Source: G963667915 sp965197385 (GTDB lineage Bacteria > Acidobacteriota > Vicinamibacteria > Vicinamibacterales > UBA823). From it: DNA of 64,000 bases. The stretch is taken from contig CBDANA010000005.1 in assembly GCA_965197385.1 (NCBI GenBank), forward strand, positions 186,001-250,000, written 5' to 3'. The translations under genes were made by a program, and so were the position numbers. Every line of letters starts with the position of its first letter. The stretch's first letter is position 1. Below the pieces are notes generated by a model, which saw only the letters and a list, made by a program, of their open reading frames with translations, had not been told where the DNA came from and did not search any database. Of this stretch, positions 42,975 to 49,925 are shown piece after piece.

Positions 42975-44036
42975 ATGAAACAACTGTCCCGCCGTTCGTG
43001 GCTCCAGGTGGCCGGCCTCGGCTCGCTCGTCGGCGGGGCGGTCCATCTGGTCACGCGATCGGCGATCGCGCAGCAGTCTGCCGGCGGTGACGTTCCGGCC
43101 CATCCCCACGTGATGGGGGCGGTTGGCCGGGTGTCGACCGAGTCGTTCGATCCCGGGGTCTTCCTGCGGACCTGGAATTTCTCCGATCTGCCGCATGCCG
43201 AACGCCGGCAATTCTACCGCGAGACGCCGCGTCCGGATGGGACCACCCTGCGCGAGTACGAGATGTTCTCGGTGGATCAAGAAATCGAGATTGCACCGGG
43301 CGTCTTCTTCCCGGCCTGGACCTACAACGGCCAGGTGCCCGGCCCGACGCTGCGGGCGACCGAGGGCGATCGGGTCAGGGTCAATTTCGTCAACCAAGGG
43401 ACACATGCTCACACGCTTCATTTTCACGGCTGGCACCCGCCGGAGATGGACGGGTCGCTGCCGGAGCACGAGGTACAGCCGGGTGAGCGGTTCGTGTACG
43501 AGTTCGACGCTGAGCCGTTCGGGCTGCATCTGTATCACTGTCACTCGGCGCCGCTGAAGCGGCACATCCACAAGGGGCTGTACGGTGTCTTCATCGTCGA
43601 CCCGAAGGACGTGGACGGCGTGCCGGCGCGCCCTCCGGCCGACGAGCTGGTGATGGTGATGAACGGGTTCGATACGAACTTCGACGCCGAGAACGAGGTG
43701 TATGCGGTCAACACGGTCGCGTACTATCACATGCACGAGCCGGTCCGCGTGAAGGTGGGACAGCTGGTTCGTATCTACCTCGTCAATCTGACCGAGTTCG
43801 ATCCGGTCAACAGCATCCACATGCACGGCATGTTCTTCGACGTCTCGCGCACCGGCACCCGCCTGGCGCCCAGCGAGACGACCGACACCCTGATGCTGTG
43901 TCAAGGGGAACGGGCGGTGATCGAGACGACGTTCCGCTACCCGGGCCAGTTCATGTTCCATGCGCATCAGACCGAGTTTGCCGAGCTCGGGTGGATGGGG
44001 TTGTTCCTGGCGGAGGAGGACCGGCGTGATACCTGA
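42975..44036 (+). CDS. Two-domain multicopper oxidase, Tat-exported
   Basis: A 353-residue periplasmic copper oxidase. The N-terminus has a twin-arginine-like signal (LSRRSWLQVAGLGSLVGGAV). Copper-site motifs: HAHTLHFHGWH and LHLYHCHSAPLKRHIHKGLY in the first half, NSIHMHGMFFDVS and GQFMFHAHQTEFAELGWMGLF in the second. The short two-cupredoxin layout resembles two-domain laccase-like or nitrite-reductase-like enzymes rather than three-domain CueO. It is the first gene of a cassette with a ZIP transporter and a cupredoxin behind a metal-regulator operator, so metal oxidation (Mn/Fe/Cu) is a reasonable inference, not shown. Confidence 0.85.
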   Translation: MKQLSRRSWLQVAGLGSLVGGAVHLVTRSAIAQQSAGGDVPAHPHVMGAVGRVSTESFDPGVFLRTWNFSDLPHAERRQFYRETPRPDGTTLREYEMFSVDQEIEIAPGVFFPAWTYNGQVPGPTLRATEGDRVRVNFVNQGTHAHTLHFHGWHPPEMDGSLPEHEVQPGERFVYEFDAEPFGLHLYHCHSAPLKRHIHKGLYGVFIVDPKDVDGVPARPPADELVMVMNGFDTNFDAENEVYAVNTVAYYHMHEPVRVKVGQLVRIYLVNLTEFDPVNSIHMHGMFFDVSRTGTRLAPSETTDTLMLCQGERAVIETTFRYPGQFMFHAHQTEFAELGWMGLFLAEEDRRDT

Positions 44037-45246
44037 GCCGGGCGACGGCGTGAAGGCAGCGAGGACGCCGGCCGGCCCTCTGTGGCTGATCGGCCTGGCG
44101 CCACTGGTCCTGCTGGCGGGGCTCCTGGTCCTCATTACGTGGAGCTGGCCGAGCGACATCATCGGCGCCGACGCGCACCCACCGATCGAGGCGCTCACGT
44201 TCTCGGCGGCCCGGTTGCGGCCCAACGAGATCGCGCTGACCGTCCTGAACGACGGTCCGGACCCGGTGACGATTGGGCAAATCCAGGTGGACGACGCCTA
44301 CTGGGCGTTCACGTCGGATGCCGGAAACGAACTCGGTCATCTGCAGAGCGCCACGTTGACCATTCCGTATCCGTGGGTGGATGGTGAGACCCACGTGGTC
44401 CGTGTCGTCACGTCGACCGGCGTGACTTTCGACCACGAGATCGCGGTCGCGGTCGAGACACCGCGGCCCGACGGACGGTACTTCGTCGTGTTCACGCTGA
44501 TCGGGATCTACGTGGGCGTCATCCCGGTCGCGATCGGCCTGCTCTGGTTCCCGCTGGTCGCGCGACTCGGCCGGACCGGCCTGGTGTTTCTGCTCTCGCT
44601 GACGGTCGGGCTGCTGCTGTTCCTCATGGTCGATGCGGGGCAGGAGGGGCTGGAGGTCGCCACCGTGATGCCGGAGTCGTATCAGGGCGTCGTCCTGTTC
44701 ATGTTCGGTGCGTTCGGGGCCTACCTGGGACTGGAGGCGCTGGGCGGCTGGCTCCGAGCGAAACGGCCCGCGGCGGCCGACGCGCCCGGCAGCGGGTGGG
44801 TGCTGGCGCTGCTGATTGCCGTCGGTATCGGGCTGCACAACTTCGGTGAGGGACTCGCGATCGGCGCCGCCTTTGCGCTGGGCGAGGCGGGCCTCGGCAC
44901 ACTGCTCATCGTCGGCTTCACGCTGCACAACACGACGGAGGGGCTGGCGATCGTGGCTCCGCTCGCCCGCCACCGGGTCCGCGTGGGCGAGTTGGTACGG
45001 CTCGGGCTGATCGGCGGGGTGCCGACCATCGCCGGCGCCTGGCTGGGCGGCCTCGTCTATTCGCCGCTGTGGTCGGTCCTCTTCCTGGGCCTCGGTGCGG
45101 GCGCCATCGCACAGGTCGTGGCGCAGATCGTGCGCCAGATGGCACCGGAGGGACCGGTCGTTCGGTTCCTGTCGACGGCGCCGGCCCTGAGCGGCCTGTG
45201 CGCCGGATTTACGATCATGTACGTGACCGGCATGCTGGTGGGCTGA
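44026..45246 (+). CDS. ZIP-family metal transporter with N-terminal extracytoplasmic domain
   Basis: A 406-residue membrane protein. After the first helix (LIGLAPLVLLAGLLVLITW) residues about 45-150 form a beta-rich, cupredoxin-like or CARDB-like extracytoplasmic domain (ALTVLNDGPDPVTIGQIQVD). The ZIP core follows, with VGIGLHNFGEGLAIGAAF (helix 4) and VGFTLHNTTEGLAIVAPLA (helix 5), both with the His-Asn-x-x-Glu-Gly metal motif. GTG 44026 overlaps the oxidase by 11 bp (GTG 44050 also possible), so the genes are coupled. The added domain is unusual for ZIP and may pass metal from the oxidase or cupredoxin. Confidence 0.85.
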   Translation: MIPEPGDGVKAARTPAGPLWLIGLAPLVLLAGLLVLITWSWPSDIIGADAHPPIEALTFSAARLRPNEIALTVLNDGPDPVTIGQIQVDDAYWAFTSDAGNELGHLQSATLTIPYPWVDGETHVVRVVTSTGVTFDHEIAVAVETPRPDGRYFVVFTLIGIYVGVIPVAIGLLWFPLVARLGRTGLVFLLSLTVGLLLFLMVDAGQEGLEVATVMPESYQGVVLFMFGAFGAYLGLEALGGWLRAKRPAAADAPGSGWVLALLIAVGIGLHNFGEGLAIGAAFALGEAGLGTLLIVGFTLHNTTEGLAIVAPLARHRVRVGELVRLGLIGGVPTIAGAWLGGLVYSPLWSVLFLGLGAGAIAQVVAQIVRQMAPEGPVVRFLSTAPALSGLCAGFTIMYVTGMLVG

Positions 45247-45249
45247 GCG

Positions 45250-45666
45250 ATGACCTGGAGACGCACTGCAGGCGGGCAGGTGGCGGTTGCCGTGCTGCTG
45301 GGGCTCACGGGCCTGGCGGTGGTCGGGATGTTGCCGCGCTTGATCGAGCCCTCGTCTGAGCCCCGCGACATCCTCGTCGTGGCCCGTGGCATGGCGTTCT
45401 ACCTGGACGGCGAGTCGCAGCCGAACCCCAGGATTCGCGTGGAAGCCGGCGAGATGGTCCGGCTGGTGCTACGGAACGAGCAGTCCGGCGTCACGCATGA
45501 TTTCGTCGTGGACGCCTGGGACGTCGGGACCGCCAGGCTCGACGGACCCTCGAGCGACGCCGTCGTGTTCCGCGTGCCAGACCGGATCGGACGCTACATC
45601 TACGAGTGCAGCCCGCACCGCGCGCTGATGCGCGGCACGATCGAAGTCGTGCTAGCTCGCCGGTGA
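45250..45666 (+). CDS. Membrane-anchored cupredoxin
   Basis: A 138-residue protein with a signal anchor (VAVAVLLGLTGLAVVGML) and one cupredoxin domain. A type-1 copper site is indicated by His in GVTHDFVVDAWDVG and by Cys-x-x-His and Met in YIYECSPHRALMRGTIEVV. Strands such as IRVEAGEMVRLVLRNEQ fit the fold. It lies three bases after the ZIP gene and ends in GTGA overlapping ubiE/menG. Likely an electron-transfer partner or copper carrier for the multicopper oxidase. Confidence 0.85.
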   Translation: MTWRRTAGGQVAVAVLLGLTGLAVVGMLPRLIEPSSEPRDILVVARGMAFYLDGESQPNPRIRVEAGEMVRLVLRNEQSGVTHDFVVDAWDVGTARLDGPSSDAVVFRVPDRIGRYIYECSPHRALMRGTIEVVLARR

Positions 45667-46364
45667 GCCTCCGCACAGCATTTTCCTCGCCCGACACGAA
45701 ACGCCGCTATGTGCGGCGGCTGTTCACGACCATTGCCGATCGCTACGACCTCATCACGCGCCTGCTGTCGTTCGGCCAAGACCGGCAGTGGAAGGCGCGT
45801 CTGATTGCGTTGGCCCGCCCGGCGCGCGGCGAGGCCGTACTGGATCTGGCCTGCGGCACCGGGGACCTGGCCTTCGCGATGGCCGGACGGGTCCGTCGCG
45901 TCGTCGGCCTGGACATCACGCCCAGGATGGTCGACCTGGCGAGCGCCAAGCCGGGGCAGGTCGAGTTCCTGGTCGGGGACATGGGGGCGCTGCCTCTGGG
46001 CGATCGGATGTTCGATCTGGTCACGACCGGCTACGGTCTCCGCAACGTTCCGGTGCTGGAATCGGCGCTCGGCGAGGCGCATCGGGTCCTCCGCCAGGGC
46101 GGGCGCCTGGTGTCGCTCGACTTCGACCGTCCGCGATCGTGGCTGGTGCGGACGGTGTACCTCGCGTATCTGACGGTGGTCGGCTCCTGCCTGGGGGTGC
46201 TGCTGCACGGCGATCCCGACACCTACCGCTACATCCCGGCGTCCATTCGACGGTATCCTGGTGCGCACGGCGTGGCGGATCGGATGCGCGCGATCGGGTT
46301 TCGTGAGGTCGAGGTGTACCAGGTTCTGGGCGGACTGATGGCGATCCACCGCGCCGTGAAGTAG
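45663..46364 (+). CDS. ubiE/menG: Demethylmenaquinone/ubiquinone C-methyltransferase
   Basis: SAM-dependent methyltransferase for the last step of menaquinone synthesis. The 233-residue protein starts with the UbiE signature KRRYVRRLFTTIADRYDLIT and LLSFGQDRQWK. It has the SAM loop VLDLACGTGDLAF, then VVGLDITPRMVDLAS, GDMGALPLGDRMFDLVTTGY, GLRNVPVLESALGEAHRVL and the C-terminal YRYIPASIRRYPGAHGVADRM. GTG 45663 overlaps the cupredoxin stop. A menaquinone role fits the futalosine-pathway mqnD gene at 63102. Its place behind the metal cassette is probably transcriptional convenience. Confidence 0.92.
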   Translation: MSLRTAFSSPDTKRRYVRRLFTTIADRYDLITRLLSFGQDRQWKARLIALARPARGEAVLDLACGTGDLAFAMAGRVRRVVGLDITPRMVDLASAKPGQVEFLVGDMGALPLGDRMFDLVTTGYGLRNVPVLESALGEAHRVLRQGGRLVSLDFDRPRSWLVRTVYLAYLTVVGSCLGVLLHGDPDTYRYIPASIRRYPGAHGVADRMRAIGFREVEVYQVLGGLMAIHRAVK

Positions 46365-46383
46365 AGAGACGGCCCTGCGCGCG

Positions 46384-46830
46384 ATGCCAGTAGATACCTC
46401 CGAGTGGTCGGGCGACGGCGCGTTCACCCGGGCGCTGATTGACGCGATTGAAGCGATCGGCGAGGTGGCGTTTCTTCGCGTGGAGGACGCGCCGGCGACC
46501 CGTGCCGATGTCGGCTACCAGCTCATCAGCAACGAGATCTACGTGGCGTTTCGGACACGTTCCGTCAGGCGGCGCGTGCGCCGCTTCGGGTTCTGGCCGG
46601 CGTCGATGACGGTCGAGGAGCCGTGTCTGGCGCTGGCTGATCTCGAGCGGACCCTGTCCGGGGTCGAGGCGGTTGGCGCGGCCGATTACGGCGACGACGG
46701 GATGCTGCAGTACCTGAAAACCGAGCGCGTCGTGCCGCCCTATCAGACGCGGGGGTATAAGCTGGTCGAGCTCGTGCGCGTCTACGACGTGACGAGCGGA
46801 CCGCCTCGCACCGACCAGGATCGGCCATGA
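46384..46830 (+). CDS. Conserved-looking protein of unknown function (first of a pair)
   Basis: A 148-residue soluble protein: an acidic N-terminal helix (FTRALIDAIEAIGEVAFLRV), a central beta region (YQLISNEIYVAFRTRSVRRR), WPASMTVEEPCLALADLERT and a C-terminal TRGYKLVELVRVYDV. No signal peptide, helix bundle or known motif. Coupled by ATGA overlap to the next gene and 19 bp behind ubiE/menG. The coding periodicity and tight packing argue that it is real. I do not recognise a family. Confidence 0.65.
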   Translation: MPVDTSEWSGDGAFTRALIDAIEAIGEVAFLRVEDAPATRADVGYQLISNEIYVAFRTRSVRRRVRRFGFWPASMTVEEPCLALADLERTLSGVEAVGAADYGDDGMLQYLKTERVVPPYQTRGYKLVELVRVYDVTSGPPRTDQDRP

Positions 46831-47252
46831 ACGTATCCGACGTGCGCCGGCGACTGAAGCAGACGATTGCCGAGGCCAAACACTTGGCGACGCAACAGCA
46901 GACGGCGCGCGATGTGGCGGCTGGCGACTACGAACAGTTCCTGGACGCGGTGGCCATTCCGGTGTTTCGTCTCGTGGTCACGGCGCTCAACGGCGAGGGA
47001 CATCGGTTCGAGCTCGTCACGCCGCCTGGCGTCGTGCGCCTCGTTCCGGCGAGGTCGTTGCCGAGTTTTGTCGAGCTCTCGCTCGACGTGTCGGGCGTCC
47101 GCCCGGTCGTCATGGGCCGCTCGAGCGTGCGCCGGGGCCGTGAGACCGCGCAGGCCGAGCGCCCGCTGCGGCCGGACACGGCCGTGTCCGACCTTACCCG
47201 CGAGGACGTCCTGGAATTCCTGCTCGAGAGCCTCGGGCCGTTTGTGGTCTAG
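46827..47252 (+). CDS. Protein of unknown function (second of a pair)
   Basis: A 141-residue protein with an N-terminal coiled-coil-like helix (VRRRLKQTIAEAKHLATQQQ; ARDVAAGDYEQFLDAV), a central beta domain (VTALNGEGHRFELVTPPGVV; PSFVELSLDVSGVRPVVMGR) and a C-terminal helix (TREDVLEFLLESLGPFVV). Its ATG overlaps the preceding stop. No catalytic motif. The pair may form a complex. Convergent with the CoA-transferase gene 15 bp away. Confidence 0.65.
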   Translation: MNVSDVRRRLKQTIAEAKHLATQQQTARDVAAGDYEQFLDAVAIPVFRLVVTALNGEGHRFELVTPPGVVRLVPARSLPSFVELSLDVSGVRPVVMGRSSVRRGRETAQAERPLRPDTAVSDLTREDVLEFLLESLGPFVV

Positions 47253-47267
47253 CCGCCCGCTAGTCGG

Positions 47268-48488
47268 TCAGATCGCGCCGGCCTCGCGCAGACGGATCCG
47301 GGCACCCTCGTCGATCCCCAGCAGGTCTTGCAGCACGTGGTCCGTATGCTGGCCGAGCGACGGTGGTGGTGTGTGGACCGCCCCCGCTGATCCGGAGAGC
47401 TTGACGGGAACGCCCAGCACGCGAATGGCGCCAGCCACCGGATGCTCGAGTTCGACGACCATGTCACGTGCGACAAGTTGAGGATCGGACAGGACCTGGT
47501 CGAGGTCCCGGACAGCACCGCACGGGACGCCGGCGGCCGTCAACTGTTTGATCCAGGCGTGGCGTGGCCGAGTGCGCAGCGCCCGCTCGAGCAATGGCCT
47601 GAGCTCGTCGTACGCGGTCACCCGAGACCGGTTGGTCGCGAAGCGCGGGTCCGCCGCCAGGTCCGACAGTCCAGCCACGGCACAGAACTTCAGCCACAGC
47701 GCGTCGTTGCCGACCGCAAGCACGAACTCGCCGTCAGCCGCTGCGAAGGTCTCGTACGGCGCGATCGTGGGGTGGCGGTTGCCCAAGCGCTGGGGTACGG
47801 CGCCAGTGGCGAAATAGATTCCGGCTTGATAGGTCAGCAGCGCGGCGACCGAGTCGAACAGCCCGACATCGACGAGCTGTCCTCGGCCGGTCCCCTCGCG
47901 CGCCAGGACCGCCACCGCCACGCCGTACGCGGCGAACATGCCAGCCGTGATGTCGGCAATCGCGACGCCGAGCCGGTAGCCCGGTCCGTTGGCGCTGCCG
48001 GTAATGCTCATCAGGCCGCCCTCCGCTTGGACGACGGCGTCGTACCCCGGCTCCTGTCGGCGCGGGCCGGTCTGACCGAATCCCGAGACCGAGGCGTAGA
48101 CGAGCCGCGGATGTCGTTCGTGCACCGCATCGAAGCCGAGGCCGAGTCGGGCCAGCGTGCCCGGCCGAAAGTTCTCGACGAGCACGTCGGCTCGCGCGAT
48201 GAGCGCGTCGAGCACCCGCCGGCCGTCGGGCATCTTGAAATCGAGCGTCACGCTTTCCTTGTTCCGGTTCACGCTCAGAAAATACGCGCTCTCGCCGTTG
48301 ACGAACGGCGGCCCCCAGGCCCTCGTGTCGTCGCCCCGGCCAGGACGCTCGATCTTGATGACCCGCGCGCCCATGTCAGCCAGCATCATCGTGCAGTAGG
48401 GACCTGAGAGCACGCGGGTCATGTCGAGCACCGTGATCCCTTCGAGCGGGCCGCGGTTCGGGGTGGACGGTGTGGTGGCTGGGATCAT
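47268..48488 (-). CDS. Class III (CaiB/BaiF) CoA transferase
   Basis: Moves CoA between acyl-CoA and a carboxylic acid. The 406-residue protein has the family order: PLEGITVLDMTRVLSGPYCT, LADMGARVIKIERPGRGDDT, FLSVNRNKESVTLDFK, DVLVENFRPGTLARLGLG, YASVSGFGQTGP and the catalytic Asp in EPGYDAVVQAEGGLMSITG, then the GYRLGVAIADITAGMFAAYG interdomain motif. The C-terminal AAGVPCGAVRDLDQVLSDPQ is also typical. Substrates (formyl-, mesaconyl-, succinyl-type) cannot be told. A perfect palindrome lies 34 bp upstream of the start. Confidence 0.92.
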   Translation of the reverse strand: MIPATTPSTPNRGPLEGITVLDMTRVLSGPYCTMMLADMGARVIKIERPGRGDDTRAWGPPFVNGESAYFLSVNRNKESVTLDFKMPDGRRVLDALIARADVLVENFRPGTLARLGLGFDAVHERHPRLVYASVSGFGQTGPRRQEPGYDAVVQAEGGLMSITGSANGPGYRLGVAIADITAGMFAAYGVAVAVLAREGTGRGQLVDVGLFDSVAALLTYQAGIYFATGAVPQRLGNRHPTIAPYETFAAADGEFVLAVGNDALWLKFCAVAGLSDLAADPRFATNRSRVTAYDELRPLLERALRTRPRHAWIKQLTAAGVPCGAVRDLDQVLSDPQLVARDMVVELEHPVAGAIRVLGVPVKLSGSAGAVHTPPPSLGQHTDHVLQDLLGIDEGARIRLREAGAI

Positions 48489-48521
48489 CGGACTGAAAGT
48501 GGGTCGGTTGGCTTCGTCTAA

Positions 48522-48539
48522 CCTTAAGGCGCCTTAAGG
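48522..48539. repeat. Perfect 18-bp palindrome upstream of the CoA transferase
   Basis: CCTTAAGGCGCCTTAAGG is its own reverse complement. It lies between two minus-strand genes, 34 bp before the CoA-transferase start and 15 bp after the homoserine dehydrogenase stop. It may be an operator or an RNA hairpin; there is no T-run. Confidence 0.4.
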
Positions 48540-48553
48540 CGCGGCGCAGTGTA

Positions 48554-49648
48554 TCAAAGGGTCGCTGCCGCCGTCCGTGCTGCTCTCCGGATCGTGACGA
48601 GGTCGGCCAGCAGTGCGAACGCGGTCTGGGTCAGTCCACCGTCCAGCTCGGCGATCATGATCTCGCCGAGCAGGTCCGTGCGGAACACCACCGCATTGGC
48701 CTGCCCGTCGAGCTCGGCCAGCGGGTCGTCTGCGGCAAGCTCCGTCGGGGCGACCGAACCTCGGACGACGTTCCCGCGGCGCTCCGCCGAGGCGACGAGC
48801 TTGATGCGGTGCCCCCGGCGGCGGACTGTTTGGGCCTCCTCCGTCGATACGTCGGCGATGCCGGTGCGCGCGATGGTTTGCGGCGTCGCGCGGCCGTCCA
48901 TCAGCACGTTGATCAGCACCGCCGTCTTGGCGGCGGCGTCCCAGCCGTCCGTGTCGAGCGAGGCGTTGGCTTCAGCAATGCCCTGAGCCTGCATGGCGGC
49001 CAGCGCCTCCACGGCGCTGGCGCCGTTCTCCAACGCGGTCAGCACGTGGTTCGTCGTCGAGTTGACGATGCCGCGGAAGCTGTCGATCCGCACCGTCGGC
49101 AGCGTCTCGCGCACCAGGTTCAGTACCGGGATGCCGTCGAGCACCGCGCCTTCGGTCAGGAACATCACGCCGGCTCCGGCCGCCCGCTCGCGCAACTGGC
49201 GATAGGCGAAGGCGGCGGGACCTTTGTTGGCTGTGACGACATGGGCGCCCGCATCGATCGCCGCGCGCACGTGGTCGATCGCGGGCTGTCCCGTCTCGAC
49301 GTCGAGCAGGGTCGTCTCTACGACGACGCGCGGCGGCGCCTCCCGGCAATGGCCGAGCTGTTCGAGGAGCCCCCGGCCATCGGTGGGCGCGCGGCCTTCG
49401 TGTGCGGTATGCAGCGCCGCCAGCGATCGGCCGTGCTCGACCGCATCGATCGCCAGGTCCAGGTCGAGACCTCGTCGATCGATCGCGGCGCCATGATTTC
49501 TGGTGGCGATGCCGATGACGCGACAGGCCAGGCGATGCTCGCGGGCGAGGCGGTCGCGTTGTTCGCCGAGTAGGCGGCCGAACCGGCGTCCGACGTGACC
49601 GAACCCAACGAGCACGAGGTCGTACGCGGCGACCTTGGCGTCAGGCAC
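48554..49648 (-). CDS. hom: Homoserine dehydrogenase
   Basis: Reduces aspartate semialdehyde to homoserine for Thr/Met synthesis. The 364-residue protein has the Rossmann motif VLVGFGHVGRRFGRLL, the nicotinamide-side AHVVTANKGPAAFAYRQLRE, the substrate segment FLTEGAVLDGIPVLNLVRET, FRGIVNSTTNHVLTALENG and the catalytic region GIAEANASLDTDGWDAAAKT. There is no ACT domain, so no feedback regulation by threonine via that route. GTG 49648 gives the proper start just before the Rossmann fold; the longer frame runs into an element. Divergent from rmuC across element copy 5. Confidence 0.9.
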   Translation of the reverse strand: MPDAKVAAYDLVLVGFGHVGRRFGRLLGEQRDRLAREHRLACRVIGIATRNHGAAIDRRGLDLDLAIDAVEHGRSLAALHTAHEGRAPTDGRGLLEQLGHCREAPPRVVVETTLLDVETGQPAIDHVRAAIDAGAHVVTANKGPAAFAYRQLRERAAGAGVMFLTEGAVLDGIPVLNLVRETLPTVRIDSFRGIVNSTTNHVLTALENGASAVEALAAMQAQGIAEANASLDTDGWDAAAKTAVLINVLMDGRATPQTIARTGIADVSTEEAQTVRRRGHRIKLVASAERRGNVVRGSVAPTELAADDPLAELDGQANAVVFRTDLLGEIMIAELDGGLTQTAFALLADLVTIRRAARTAAATL

Positions 49649-49698
49649 GACCGTGGCCCGTCGCGGTCTTTGCGGTATCCTGGGCGTACATGGGTCTA

Positions 49699-49870
49699 GG
49701 AGCCGGTGGTGAAAGCCTCGCGTCGCACCGAGACCGTCGAGGCGCCCGTCCCGCAAGGCACGAGGAGAGAGAATACCGGGAGTATTGGACCCGTCGTGGA
49801 CAACGCCCAGCGCCGCCTATGGCGGGACGCATCGGCGGTCGAATGCAACGGGACTTTCACCACGGGCTCC
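49699..49870. mobile_element. Palindromic MITE-like element, copy 5 (172 bp, forward)
   Basis: Flanked by TA (49697-49698; 49871-49872). Both arms carry a matched change: GGAGCC on the left and GGGCTCC on the right, instead of GCAGCC/GGGCTGC. Such paired change suggests selection for, or homogenisation of, the hairpin. The core has GAATACCGGGAGTATTGGAC and GTGGACAACGCCCAGCGCCG. Lies between divergent hom and rmuC. Confidence 0.85.
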
Positions 49871-49925
49871 TAACGTATGTTACTGCAGTCTTGTCGCCTC
49901 GCATTCGAAGGCAGGTCGTGCCCGC

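Noticed and set aside
4189..48539. A recurring TCTAAC..TTAGA / CTAAGGC motif near gene ends (4189, 42186, 48517) as a regulatory family
   Set aside because: The words are short, variable, and partly just stop codons in context; without genome-wide counts it is not distinguishable from chance.
5326..49870. A short conserved reading frame inside the palindromic elements (AGRCPRWVEYSRYSPSS-like)
   Set aside because: It is shared simply because the DNA is shared. Copy 2 breaks the frame, copies 3 and 5 lose different internal parts, and there is no ribosome site, so I treat the elements as non-coding.
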